Assembly (NCBI GenBank): GCA_039028895.1
Contig: JBCCHF010000032.1
Span: forward strand, 1 to 64,000
Direction: 5' to 3'
DNA: 64,000 nt
Origin: JAHDCJ01 sp039028895
GTDB taxonomy: Bacteria > Bacteroidota > Bacteroidia > Chitinophagales > Saprospiraceae
In this document: in pieces, positions 1 to 8,322 of the stretch
Layout: the number at the start of each line of letters is the position of its first letter
Numbering within the stretch: the first letter of the stretch is position 1
Translations under genes and position numbers: made by a program
The notes under the pieces: generated by a model
Database searches by the model: none
Told to the model about the DNA's origin: nothing
What the model saw: only the letters and a program-made list of their open reading frames with translations

Positions 1-6
1 AACTTT

Positions 7-34
7 TCAGAATAGTGTTTGTTCACTATTCTGA
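7..34. promoter_or_regulatory. Perfect 11-bp dyad before the first gene
   Basis: TCAGAATAGTG (7-17) and CACTATTCTGA (24-34) form a perfect inverted repeat around a 6-nt loop. It ends 12 nt before the first start codon. No T-run follows, so a terminator is less likely than an operator or a 5' mRNA hairpin, but the upstream context lies outside the window. Confidence 0.45.
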
Positions 35-46
35 CAAACAAGTGGT

Positions 47-2077
47 ATGAAACTTATTCTGACAGAAATCGCAAAAACAAATTCTTCAGTAGATTACCAA
101 CTGTTGAAGGAGCTGGTAGAAAAAATCCGTCCTGCCAAATCTTCAGATTCAGCGCATGTAGCAGAACAATTGCATAACCTTATTGCACACTTAAAAAGTG
201 ACCCCAAACTTACCAAGAGCCTTTCACTATATCTCTCCCGCTTATTCTCAAAACATGACCCGGTTCACCTGTATACCACAGCTGGTATCCTAAAAAATAA
301 AGGGCTCATTAACGAGATTTGGACAAAGTTAAAACACAAAATCCTGCCCCATCCTGCTGAAAGCTGGGACATGAGTGCACTGCTTCAGCAATTATTCCCC
401 AAAAAAGATGACCATCTTTGGCTTAAGGCAGTTCCTCACAAGCTCTGGGCGGAATTGATGTCATTGACAAAAGTGCCTGAAATCTTTAGCAACCATCAGG
501 ATAGCTGTAATGCGCTGAACAGTTCGATCCAACTGCTTTCGCATAATATCGCCGCTCTTGGGTTGGATTATGAGATTACCAGGAATCTACCGGATAACGA
601 CAAAAAAGATGTGCCGTTCCTAAGGCAGAACAATGTACTGAACGATCTTTTTGACTTAACCGATAAGGACTATCAATCTGGTGCACAACACCAACTGTAT
701 GAGCAGCTCAACAATCTATTAGACCTTTGTCTTGACCGTTTACGCCAACTTAGGGAATCGAAGAATGTACATGGTACCAGCTTGCATCTACTGTACATCT
801 CCAGACGACTACTCCAGCAAGTCAAAAGGATGCAGCTCTTGTTGAAGTTGCGGGAAGAAAAACAGCCAGACGCCTTCTGCACCAACCTTTTAAAGCTGGC
901 TTTAACTCTCGTAAGGGCGACTAATGAAGCTAACAGTATTCGAAAACTCATTAACGATACCAGCGACCTCCTTGCATTCGAAATCGTAGAGCACTCAGCC
1001 TTCAAAGGAGGTAAGTACATCGCTAATGATTTAAAAGAATATTTTGGCTACCTGAAAGCAAGTATGCTGGGTGGCTTCATCATCGCTTTTTTTGCCACAT
1101 TCAAAATATTCATTGATGGCCTGACCTTATCGCCACTTGGCCAGGGACTTCTTTTTAGTCTGAATTACTCGCTATGTTTTGTCCTGGTCTACGTTTGGGG
1201 AGGTATCATTGCTACCAAACAACCAGCCATGACCGCATCGGCGGTTGCTCGGAGTATGGATCAAAACAATGATGGCGCTATTGATAATCTCAATGGCCTA
1301 AAGGATATGATCATTAAAGTATCCCGAAGTCAGTTCATCTCATTTGTGGGTAACCTGATCTGTGCCTTCCCTATCGCCTTTTTACTGGCTAAAGCCTACG
1401 GAGTTCTATTCAACACTCCGTTTATCAATCCTGGGAAAATGACGACACTCGTGACAGATATCGACCCAGGAGCCAGTGGTGCCATATTCTATGCGGCTAT
1501 AGCAGGGGTCTTTCTTTCATTATCGGGCTTGATTTCCGGTTATTTTGACAACAAAGTTCTCTTTAGCAATATCCCTGAGCGGATAAAAGGACATCCTCTA
1601 CTATCGCGATGGGTTTCAAATAAACGGCTGGAAGCGATTGCCAATTATACCAGGAAAAATCTTGGTGTAATGTCTGGTAATATTTCACTGGGTTTTTTCC
1701 TTGGAATGGCAGGTACGGTTGGATTTATAACAGGACTCCCAATAGACATCCGGCATATAGCCTTTAGCTCTGCCAATTTTGGTTTTGCGGTAGAAAGTGG
1801 CACAGGCGTCCTTACACTTTCGACAATCCTTATTTCGATAACCGGATTATTGGCCATTGGCTTTATGAACTTCATTGTAAGTTTTGGAATGACCCTCTTT
1901 GTGGCTATCAAGTCAAGAAAGATCACTTTTGGGCAAACCAGTGAATTGACAAAATTATTAGGATACCACTTCCTGCATGCGCCGTTAGACTTCTTCTTCC
2001 AACCTGGCAAATGGATCGGATTTGGAAAGTTTAACAACTGGTTCAGGAATAGAAATACTATAACTAATTCAAATTAA
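47..2077 (+). CDS. Membrane protein of the Gcr 'site-specific recombinase' family
   Basis: The 676-aa protein has a helical soluble N-terminal half (about residues 1-335) followed by about six hydrophobic membrane segments between residues 340 and 625. The stretch after 'GGKYIANDLKEYFGYLKASM', with 'LLFSLNYSLCFVL' and 'TKQPAMTASAVA', matches from memory the family named site-specific recombinase after a Neisseria gonorrhoeae gene (Pfam SpecificRecomb). No tyrosine- or serine-recombinase motif is visible and the architecture is that of an integral inner-membrane protein, so the family name is probably misleading. The UspA-like gene starts 12 nt downstream, suggesting co-transcription. Family assignment is good; the function is unknown. 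Confidence 0.75.
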   Translation: MKLILTEIAKTNSSVDYQLLKELVEKIRPAKSSDSAHVAEQLHNLIAHLKSDPKLTKSLSLYLSRLFSKHDPVHLYTTAGILKNKGLINEIWTKLKHKILPHPAESWDMSALLQQLFPKKDDHLWLKAVPHKLWAELMSLTKVPEIFSNHQDSCNALNSSIQLLSHNIAALGLDYEITRNLPDNDKKDVPFLRQNNVLNDLFDLTDKDYQSGAQHQLYEQLNNLLDLCLDRLRQLRESKNVHGTSLHLLYISRRLLQQVKRMQLLLKLREEKQPDAFCTNLLKLALTLVRATNEANSIRKLINDTSDLLAFEIVEHSAFKGGKYIANDLKEYFGYLKASMLGGFIIAFFATFKIFIDGLTLSPLGQGLLFSLNYSLCFVLVYVWGGIIATKQPAMTASAVARSMDQNNDGAIDNLNGLKDMIIKVSRSQFISFVGNLICAFPIAFLLAKAYGVLFNTPFINPGKMTTLVTDIDPGASGAIFYAAIAGVFLSLSGLISGYFDNKVLFSNIPERIKGHPLLSRWVSNKRLEAIANYTRKNLGVMSGNISLGFFLGMAGTVGFITGLPIDIRHIAFSSANFGFAVESGTGVLTLSTILISITGLLAIGFMNFIVSFGMTLFVAIKSRKITFGQTSELTKLLGYHFLHAPLDFFFQPGKWIGFGKFNNWFRNRNTITNSN

Positions 2078-2089
2078 ATCGTTAAAGTC

Positions 2090-2827
2090 ATGAAAAACAT
2101 TCTTTTTCCTACCGACCTGTCTGAAGCATCAGCAAAGGTGCTAAAGTTTGCTATTTCTTTTGCAAGAACAATAAATGCAGAGATCACGCTTTTTCATACT
2201 TTTCAACCACACCAAGGTCCAAGTAGCACGATCCTTAAAGACCTTTCTCCCAAAGAACATGCCCTGAGAATGTTGAAAAAGTTTGCCAGACTCAACACTG
2301 AAGTTGATTTATGGGGTAAAATGAAATTCCATGTTAGAAAAGGATTTTCAGTAAGAAGTATCATCAAAATGAGTAAATCCGGTGATTATGATTTAATCCT
2401 TATGGGGAAAGGGTCCAGATATGATTGGTTGACCAGGTACATTGGCAGTAAAACATCTTATGTCAGCAGAATGGCTTATTGCCCGGTATTTGTAGTGCCT
2501 CCACAAGCAGAATTCCAAAACATGGATAAAGTGTTTATGGTCGGTTTTATTCTCGAAAATGGCAACCGCAAACTTCAAAACTACCTCACAGCACTTGATT
2601 TCGATAAGCTTGAGGCCAAGTTGTCGATGGTCAGGTTTGAAAAATCAAACTTCTTTGGCAATACAGTAAGTCTCAAGAGCTGGCCAAGGTTTATCCTTGG
2701 CATGGACTACCCGGCTTTAGTGATCAATCCACGTTTTTGGGATAGCAATGCAGTCATCAAAAGAACAAGAAGCGTGGCGATGGAAAACTTCATTCGGCCT
2801 TCAAAATTTAAGCCCATGGTGAACTAA
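2090..2827 (+). CDS. Universal stress protein (UspA) family protein
   Basis: The first 140 residues read as a Usp domain: 'KNILFPTDLSEASAKVLKFA' opens with the typical beta strand and Asp, and 'DLILMGKGSR' resembles the family's later ATP-loop region, although a complete G-2x-G-9x-G(S/T) motif is not evident. Residues 140-245 look like a degenerate second Usp half, without a recognisable nucleotide loop. Bacteroidota often carry such tandem Usp proteins of 240-280 aa. It follows the membrane protein by 12 nt, and a tRNA promoter lies downstream. Likely a cytoplasmic stress-related nucleotide-binding protein; the specific role is not visible. Confidence 0.8.
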   Translation: MKNILFPTDLSEASAKVLKFAISFARTINAEITLFHTFQPHQGPSSTILKDLSPKEHALRMLKKFARLNTEVDLWGKMKFHVRKGFSVRSIIKMSKSGDYDLILMGKGSRYDWLTRYIGSKTSYVSRMAYCPVFVVPPQAEFQNMDKVFMVGFILENGNRKLQNYLTALDFDKLEAKLSMVRFEKSNFFGNTVSLKSWPRFILGMDYPALVINPRFWDSNAVIKRTRSVAMENFIRPSKFKPMVN

Positions 2828-2906
2828 TTTTTTAGGACCTGCGTTATTGAGTGAAAAAAATTAAGGCATTTTATGTCCGGTAATTCAATATATCCCGACA
2901 AAGCCT

Positions 2907-2914
2907 TAAATTTG
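2907..2914 (+). promoter_or_regulatory. Bacteroidota -7 element of the tRNA promoter
   Basis: TAAATTTG fits the TAnnTTTG consensus of Bacteroidota primary-sigma promoters and ends 8 nt before the mature 5' end of the tRNA. A clear -33 TTG at the usual spacing is not obvious. Confidence 0.5.
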
Positions 2915-2922
2915 CAAACGCA

Positions 2923-2999
<77 letters not shown>

Positions 3000-3008
3000 G
3001 CAACTAAT

Positions 3009-3048
3009 AAATCCTCTTGTAAACCAATCGTTTATGAGAGGATTTTTT
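3009..3048 (+). terminator. Terminator after tRNA-Ile2
   Basis: A long stem pairs AATCCTCT (3010-3017) with AGAGGATT (3037-3044) and extends inward through GTAAAC/GTTTAT. The T-rich 3' side (TTTTTT) makes an intrinsic terminator for the tRNA transcript. Confidence 0.8.
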
Positions 3049-3108
3049 GTTTTACTGACCTATTTACTGTCAAATGAATACTGGTTTTCTATTAAAACTA
3101 CATCCCTG

Positions 3109-3441
3109 ATGGCACGATACAATATTTATTTTAGGACCAGAACTGCATCAAAGACAATAACCTTGCTTTCGAAAGCCGACTTAGATAAGGTTTTAAACCC
3201 TTTTGCCGATGGGAAGCAATCGTTTTTCCTCAAAGGGGAAAAATACTTCTTTGCCGAATTAAGGAAGCTCAATGTTTTTGAAACTGAAATCAGTAATGCC
3301 GATTTCAAGGCAAAGAATTACAAACTCAAGTATCAAAGAAGCCTTAAAGTTGACGGACACATGTACCCCATTTGGTCCCCTAAAGATTTCAGGTCGATTG
3401 GAAAGGACATTACAAAGGAGGCTATTGGAAACAAAGTGTAA
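3109..3441 (+). CDS. Small hypothetical protein
   Basis: 110 aa from an internal ATG giving 'MARYNIYFRT'. The frame opens upstream at 3034, but that start lies in the tRNA terminator and the extra residues look non-coding. The protein is basic (many Lys), soluble and of mixed alpha/beta character, with no signal peptide. I recognise no family. It is the first gene inside the putative tRNA-inserted element. Its coding status is plausible because of the clean N-terminus and even amino-acid composition, but not certain. Confidence 0.5.
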   Translation: MARYNIYFRTRTASKTITLLSKADLDKVLNPFADGKQSFFLKGEKYFFAELRKLNVFETEISNADFKAKNYKLKYQRSLKVDGHMYPIWSPKDFRSIGKDITKEAIGNKV

Positions 3442-3519
3442 GTTGTCAAAGGAATTTGGACAACGAGACGGAAAATTAAGAGATGGCTTTTCTCAATAGT
3501 TGTTTAAATTTAAAGACTT

Positions 3520-3867
3520 ATGGTCAAGAAAAAAAGTTCGACCAAGATCGTCAAGGAAATTAAAAGAGCCACTCGCCGCAGATACACTTTAGAGGAAAAT
3601 ATCTGGATAGTACTTGAAGAATTAAGAGGCAAAGAAAGCATTGCTGAGGTCTGCCGAAAAGAACAGATCAATCCCAATGTTTATTGCCGTTGGAGCAAGA
3701 CATTTATGGAGGTCGGTAAAAGGCAGTTATCAGGCGACACCCAACGTGAAGCGAATACCGATGAGGTAAAGGAATTGAGATAGGGAAATGCCCAACTCAA
3801 GGAACTGGTAACCAAGCTTAGCCTTCAGAAGAAGATTTTGAAACAAATTATTCCCTCAATGTCATAG
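3520..3867 (+). pseudogene. Broken IS3-type transposase OrfA
   Basis: Residues 15-70 form the helix-turn-helix start of an IS3/IS2-like OrfA ('RRRYTLEENIWIVLEEL', 'SIAEVCRKEQINPNVYCRW'). A TAG at 3781-3783 interrupts the frame. The following codons continue in the same frame as the expected leucine-zipper segment ('GNAQLKELVTKLSLQKKILK') until a second stop at 3865. No OrfB (DDE catalytic part) and no terminal inverted repeats were found nearby, so this is a dead fragment. It is evidence of past mobile-element traffic within the tRNA-bounded segment. Confidence 0.8.
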
Positions 3868-4057
3868 CCTGATAATATCGACTTACAGTTCCATAATCAT
3901 TAAACTTAAGCGCAATTCCTCCTTGTGGTTTGTATCCTTGCTCAATTTTTTTGTTTACTAGCCCTTGTAGCCCTTTCCTTATTGCCAGTGGGTCATCAGC
4001 CACTGTGTCACTATGTCCATAAATACTGTTGGCTTCAAGAATAATGTACTTTTCCAT
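3848..4057 (-). CDS. DUF1737-like small protein
   Basis: 69 aa. The C-terminal part 'LVNKKIEQGYKPQGGIALKFND...YYQAM' has the pattern of DUF1737-like proteins: a helix, then 'G(W/Y)xPxGG' and a final 'YYQAM' strand. No signal peptide or membrane segment is present, so it should be cytosolic. The function of the family is unknown. The 3' end overlaps the decayed transposase fragment on the other strand, so the last residues may have been altered by that insertion. Confidence 0.6.
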   Translation of the reverse strand: MEKYIILEANSIYGHSDTVADDPLAIRKGLQGLVNKKIEQGYKPQGGIALKFNDYGTVSRYYQAMTLRE

Positions 4058-4158
4058 AGAATGGGTTTTAGTTAGGTTGTTAAATTAAGAATGGATGGCT
4101 AAAAGTCATGAACTACACTGGCTTTTGAAGCCAAATAACCTTTGGATTGCTCCTATAT

Positions 4159-6417
4159 TTAATCCATTATACAACGCACTGATGCAGCAACATCCTTTGA
4201 AGAAAATAATACTCTACCCATAAAATTATTGCCAGTGTGACCAATGTACAAAGTATTTGCATTGCTAGTGTTGCCTGGAACAATTTCGTACGTTGTCGAA
4301 CTCCAAAAAGTACCAGCGGTCCCTTGATAAAGATAGTTACCAACACTACCAAATCCGCCTGGTAATCCTGTAAACCCACTTTCATTATACATAATGTTTG
4401 GGTCGGTTTCGATCCAATGCTCAGCCCCACCTTCTCTCAACTTGAAGCCGGCCTGGTTTTGACCACCTAAGAAATTTACTAATTCGATCAATTCCGCTTC
4501 CGAGGGGAGATGCCATCCTGAGGGGCATACATTTACGGCTGTACTCCAGAGGTACAATTTTCCATATTCTTCACAATTTATGGCTAAATCATCATAGCAC
4601 CAGGAGGTCGCCCCATCGTAGTTTAAATTTTCAGCAAACCAAGTCTGATTCCCAATTTCGATAGTGTTATAAGTTTTTCCATCACGAGGGTCAGTAAAGG
4701 TCCCTGCTCCAGGTCCAAAAGGTTCACCTTCACAATTACAACTCTCGAGATAAACATCATTAATAGTTGCAGGATTCCCGTCGTCGCAAGGCGTCCCTAT
4801 CAAGGCATCAATCAAATTAGGGCACATGTCCAATGAGTCACAAATTCCATCTCCATCTGTGTCTTCATAAATGCCTACACACTCACAGTCTTCATTAAGG
4901 GTGTCGTCAACAGTACAAGGGTCGTTGTCATCACAAGGAATTCCATCTTCGTATGTGCCAATGCAAATACAATCCTCACTTATTATGTCATTAGTTGTGC
5001 AGGGATCATTATCGTCACACGGAGTTCCTATTAGGTTGTCATCAAAGTTTGGGCAGGCATCCAATGAGTCACAAACTCCATCACCATCGGCATCCTCAAA
5101 AGTACCTATACAATCACAGTTTTCATTGAAAGTGTCATCAATAGTACATGGATCGTTGTCATCACAAGGCATGGCATCCGGACAATCATCGCATCCAGGG
5201 AGTGGGAATGGCTCAAATTCATACTCAATCTCTGTAGTAAATTCCTGATCGAAATCAATCAAGTAAGAAAAATCCACCTCGAGGGTTGTGCCAACACCAA
5301 CTCCAGGGGTAATACCACAGTCTTCTCCTAAACCATACACTGCTCTGCCAATTGCTTTACAAAAAACCTCTGGCTCCAAGGCTTCCATATCAAAAAACTC
5401 AAAATCTATTTCTAATTTTAGGGCGACTTCTCCTGCGAGTAAATTGCCAACAGCATCTACATCGCTAAAGCCAGCCGAAGCATCAGGAATTGAAAATGAA
5501 TTTGATGAGTTAAGTGACCAATCTTGACCTGAGTAGCTAATTATTGAAGACATGGAACAATCGGCCTCGTAACTAAAGGTCATTGAAGGGCCATTCAATT
5601 GATACTCCAAAATGACTTCAACCTCGGGGGTAATTACTATGGGAATAGGCCCAACAAAAAAGTAAAGGGGAAGCAAATCTTTTTCGAAAAGAGAATAGTC
5701 ACCTTTAAAAAATTGGTGTTCATCAGGAGTTAAAGTCACTCCAAGGCTGGAGGTGCTTAATGTTTGAAATCCCAATTGAAAATAATCTACTGTACTTGAT
5801 AAAACCCCACTATTTACCTGCATCCTCCAGATAAATTCTGGATTAAAAGAAATCGAACCTTCAACATCCATGCCCTGAGCTACAGGAGCATTAATACTTA
5901 TACCCAAAGACTTAGTCCAATCTTCGGGAATAGCTCGATAATCAAAATTAATATCGCACTGGGCAAATAGTTCAGTAAAAGAAGCTACAGTTGTACTTAG
6001 AATTCTCTGATCGCCTACAACGGAAATCCCTGTAATTTTCCGAAAATATCCTTTTGGTGCATTCTCGTGTACCCCAGATACAATTATGTCCCCTTCCACA
6101 ATACCGTCTAAATCAGGGTTGCCTGTTGAAAACGTTAATTCTTCAGGTGTAATTGAAGATAAGTAATTGTTCATTTCATCAGTAACTATCACTACATTAT
6201 CTTGGACTATCACATTCTGGCCAAAATTTACAGGTTCACATTCACACTCACCATTAAACCTGAAGCTCCTCCCGATTAGGTTTCCATCTCTACAATCTGA
6301 ACCCTCATGACATTGCAGACCTGGATCATTAGGGTTAATCGGAGTTTCCTTTTTACAACCTGCAGTTACACATAAAGCCAATAAAGGAATCAATAACCGG
6401 TGGAATGAAGTTTTCAT
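4159..6417 (-). CDS. FISUMP-domain lipoprotein with Cys/Asp-rich repeats
   Basis: The 752-aa protein starts with a lipoprotein signal ('LLALCVTAGC', lipidated Cys about residue 20). Residues 25-420 are beta-rich and unrecognised. Residues 420-570 hold repeated 'CDDNDPCTxDDTxNExCxCxGTY' units interleaved with thrombospondin-3-like 'DxDGDGxCDSLDxCPN' calcium-binding motifs. The last 180 residues are a FISUMP domain ('DGKTYNTIEIGNQTWFAENL', 'CPSGWHLPSEAEL', 'VRCIMD'). It is likely a surface-exposed outer-membrane lipoprotein; the function is not known. It is by far the largest gene in the putative element, and such proteins are common as cargo or chromosomal genes in Saprospiria. Confidence 0.85.
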   Translation of the reverse strand: MKTSFHRLLIPLLALCVTAGCKKETPINPNDPGLQCHEGSDCRDGNLIGRSFRFNGECECEPVNFGQNVIVQDNVVIVTDEMNNYLSSITPEELTFSTGNPDLDGIVEGDIIVSGVHENAPKGYFRKITGISVVGDQRILSTTVASFTELFAQCDINFDYRAIPEDWTKSLGISINAPVAQGMDVEGSISFNPEFIWRMQVNSGVLSSTVDYFQLGFQTLSTSSLGVTLTPDEHQFFKGDYSLFEKDLLPLYFFVGPIPIVITPEVEVILEYQLNGPSMTFSYEADCSMSSIISYSGQDWSLNSSNSFSIPDASAGFSDVDAVGNLLAGEVALKLEIDFEFFDMEALEPEVFCKAIGRAVYGLGEDCGITPGVGVGTTLEVDFSYLIDFDQEFTTEIEYEFEPFPLPGCDDCPDAMPCDDNDPCTIDDTFNENCDCIGTFEDADGDGVCDSLDACPNFDDNLIGTPCDDNDPCTTNDIISEDCICIGTYEDGIPCDDNDPCTVDDTLNEDCECVGIYEDTDGDGICDSLDMCPNLIDALIGTPCDDGNPATINDVYLESCNCEGEPFGPGAGTFTDPRDGKTYNTIEIGNQTWFAENLNYDGATSWCYDDLAINCEEYGKLYLWSTAVNVCPSGWHLPSEAELIELVNFLGGQNQAGFKLREGGAEHWIETDPNIMYNESGFTGLPGGFGSVGNYLYQGTAGTFWSSTTYEIVPGNTSNANTLYIGHTGNNFMGRVLFSSKDVAASVRCIMD

Positions 6418-6627
6418 CGTTATAATACTTTTTTGAAGTTGTATGGAAAATAACGATTTTTTGTGAGTAGGTTTCCTGAACCTGTCTGTTAGAGTCAGAG
6501 GGATTTTTCATTATTAAGGTCAAACTACTATACTTGTTGGTGCTGAAATTCAGTTTATTCATTAATCTTTAGCCTTGTTCTATTAAGTTTTTCACTAAAA
6601 ATAGTCTGTTGATTATTTTAGTCAAAA

Positions 6628-6915
6628 CTAAAACCCTGACTCAATTGGAAACCGGGTCTGTGCTTTTGAAAGCCTAAATAATTTTCCAAACTCAATGAGT
6701 TGGTTGATCACTTTTTTCGAGACAACCATTTCCAAATTATACAACTCTAAAACTAGCTTTTCCAGTTTGGATAACTTCTCTTCGAGGCTTTGTAGTTTGT
6801 ATTCTATCCCGAAGTTCGGAATATTGAATTGTTTTGATAGGAATCTCCTTCTATTATTTTTGATTTTAAGTTGGCTCTTACAGCTTTTAGGGTATTTTGC
6901 GTTTTCATAATACAC
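6628..6915 (-). CDS. Possible small coiled-coil protein
   Basis: 95 aa with a basic N-terminus and a leucine-heptad region ('LQSLEEKLSKLEKLVLELYNLEMVV', about residues 43-67) compatible with a coiled coil. No family is recognised. An overlapping frame on the other strand is open over the same stretch, and the sequence is AT-rich, so chance is possible. If real, it is cytosolic and lies between the FISUMP lipoprotein and the end of the putative element. Confidence 0.35.
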   Translation of the reverse strand: MYYENAKYPKSCKSQLKIKNNRRRFLSKQFNIPNFGIEYKLQSLEEKLSKLEKLVLELYNLEMVVSKKVINQLIEFGKLFRLSKAQTRFPIESGF

Positions 6916-6962
6916 CTTTGAGTGATTAAATTTGTGGAAGAATAGTGGAACAGAAGGTGGTT

Positions 6963-7090
6963 TTAGGCCACCAATTGATAGATGTTGAATGAACGCAGAG
7001 CATTGCGGTCCAGATCGAAGTAGTGAATCAAAGAAGGCTTGTCTGGAACCTTGCCTCCTTTGCGGTTATAATCGGCTTCTGTGATGTCTC
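6963..7090 (-). pseudogene. C-terminal remnant of an SH3-barrel-like (DUF2693-like) protein
   Basis: Reading leftward, about 42 codons give 'RDITEADYNRKGGKVPDKPS' followed by 'LIHYFDLDRNALRSFNIYQL' and a stop at 6963-6965. The 'YFDL..N.(W/L)R.FN' ending resembles small SH3-barrel (DUF2693-type) proteins seen on Bacteroidota mobile elements; this is from memory. There is no start codon. The reading frame runs up to the tRNA-derived repeat at 7093, so the gene appears truncated exactly at the element boundary. Confidence 0.45.
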
Positions 7091-7092
7091 TA

Positions 7093-7129
7093 CTGGTCCC
7101 TGGTTCGAGTCCAAGTGGGCCCACCAGCA
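7093..7129 (+). repeat. Direct repeat copy 2 (attR-like), partial tRNA 3' end
   Basis: 36 of 37 bp match 2966-3002. Only the variable loop, T arm and acceptor 3' half with CCA are present; no D arm or anticodon arm precedes it, so this is not a functional tRNA. It marks the far edge of the tRNA-inserted segment. The substitution at 7114 breaks one T-stem pair. Confidence 0.75.
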
Positions 7130-7279
7130 TAAAAAAAGCATCCTTTGTTGAGGATGCTTTTTTTCTTTTATGAGCACAATCGATTCGAGTTTGGCACGAA
7201 TATCTTCTTCAGGAAGCTGATTCCCTTTTTCTATTTCAGCCAACCCCAAATCGTATATATCTAGAGGAGCTTGATTCAT
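7130..7279 (-). pseudogene. Possible truncated small ORF at the element edge
   Basis: A leftward frame starting at 7279 gives a sensible acidic N-terminus ('MNQAPLDIYDLGLAEIEKGN', then 'LPEEDIRAKLE'). It then reads through the terminator hairpin and the tRNA fragment, where translation is meaningless. If the first ~40 codons are real, the gene lost its 3' end at the insertion. No function can be assigned; a small antitoxin-like protein is one guess. Confidence 0.3.
7131..7164. terminator. Terminator hairpin after the tRNA fragment
   Basis: AAAAAAAGCATCCT pairs with AGGATGCTTTTTTT around a TTGTTG loop. It has A and T tracts on both sides and could work in either direction. It probably was the original downstream terminator of the tRNA. 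Confidence 0.75.
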
Positions 7280-7320
7280 ATAATTTATTGATAATCACAA
7301 AACATAGTAATGGAAGACAG

Positions 7321-8169
7321 TTAGAATGTTGCTGTTCCTGTAACTCGTCGGTTTGCAGCTCCAAATAAATTCAGGATTGGGTTGTTCCCTGGCGGATGGG
7401 GTTCTCTAAATATCGTATTGCCGTTAACATACATTTCAAAATCTGGAAATCCATCTACATTTCCCGTGAAACTAACTGTCCTTCTTATCTGGTCAATCGT
7501 AATATCTCCATTATAATTAATGTCAGGAGAACCCATGACACACGGATTATTTGCCGCACCGGCCAAGCTAAGGCGAACTGGGGTCGTATGACCAGAAGAG
7601 GGCTGAAGATTAAAACCTCCTCCCCTAAAAGTCGCAGTGTTAGTACAAGATACATTTCCACTCAAACAATCAAGCTCTACTGTTGGAAAACATCCATTAA
7701 TATTATTTGTTTGACGAGGGGACGTCCCAGATAAATCTATAGAGGTGGCTGATGTCATTCTCGCTGATGCCGTAATAGAGTTGTCCCAAGAACGATTATC
7801 GGTTAGGTAGCAAATAGTTGGGCTCCCACCCAACGGTGATGAATATGGTCCGATAGCAGATTCTCCTGCGTGAGTACCAGCAGGTATAATTCTCGTTTGA
7901 CCAGGAATAATGCTAGGTATAAAGGCTTTAAACCAAATAGTAACATTATTCACTCTGGCGGCCCTGAAGTATGATTGTTCAGTCTCCTGTAATTGTATAA
8001 GATTATGATGGCCCAACGGTCCATTTTGAACGTTACTTGGCCTAAAAAACGAATGCTCAGGTCCATTATTTTTAGAAAAAAATCCCCCTTCACCTTTTTC
8101 GCCATGAAAAAATGGTTTTGAAACTTGAGAATTCGAATTAACGTTTTTTTGAATTTTAGTGCCTTTCAT
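7321..8169 (-). CDS. DUF3238-like protein with Phe-Phe-rich N-terminus
   Basis: 282 aa, no signal peptide. Residues 18-45 carry the spaced pattern 'KPFFHGEKGEGGFFSK...HSFFRPSNVQ', which resembles the start of many Bacteroidota DUF4157 proteins encoded with extracellular contractile injection systems. Residues 75-190 ('VTIWFKAFIPSIIPG', 'CYLTDNRSWD', 'CTNTATF') resemble DUF3238, a beta-rich domain of unknown function. The C-terminal part (195-282) is beta-rich with an 'FPDFEMYVNG' segment. I infer that the FF-rich head may be a loading signal and the rest cargo. No injection-system genes are in the window. Confidence 0.6.
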   Translation of the reverse strand: MKGTKIQKNVNSNSQVSKPFFHGEKGEGGFFSKNNGPEHSFFRPSNVQNGPLGHHNLIQLQETEQSYFRAARVNNVTIWFKAFIPSIIPGQTRIIPAGTHAGESAIGPYSSPLGGSPTICYLTDNRSWDNSITASARMTSATSIDLSGTSPRQTNNINGCFPTVELDCLSGNVSCTNTATFRGGGFNLQPSSGHTTPVRLSLAGAANNPCVMGSPDINYNGDITIDQIRRTVSFTGNVDGFPDFEMYVNGNTIFREPHPPGNNPILNLFGAANRRVTGTATF

Positions 8170-8322
8170 AATAATTCTAACAGTTTTACGTGTAAATACT
8201 ACTCGTTTATTAATTGTTAGATTTTATGACTTATTCCCATTTAATGGATTTTTTTGCACTTGCAAAAAACAAAAGGCACTACTCAATAGGAAACCCTATA
8301 TTATTAAACTTTTTCCAATCTC

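Noticed and set aside
3034..3108. Upstream start of the small gene at 3109
   Set aside because: The first codons lie in the tRNA terminator hairpin and encode an implausible N-terminus.
4871..5248. Ser-rich rightward ORF opposite the FISUMP lipoprotein
   Set aside because: Low-complexity antisense of the 'CDDNDPCT' repeats.
6695..6910. Rightward ORF opposite the small coiled-coil gene
   Set aside because: Phe/Leu/Ser-rich antisense of the heptad region with no independent support.
7028..7129. Leftward frame reading 'WWAHLDSNQGP' as a protein
   Set aside because: This peptide is the antisense translation of a tRNA 3' end, a common annotation artefact; the stretch is the tRNA-derived repeat.
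7093..7129. A second tRNA gene
   Set aside because: Only the T arm, acceptor 3' strand and CCA exist; no D arm or anticodon arm precedes them.
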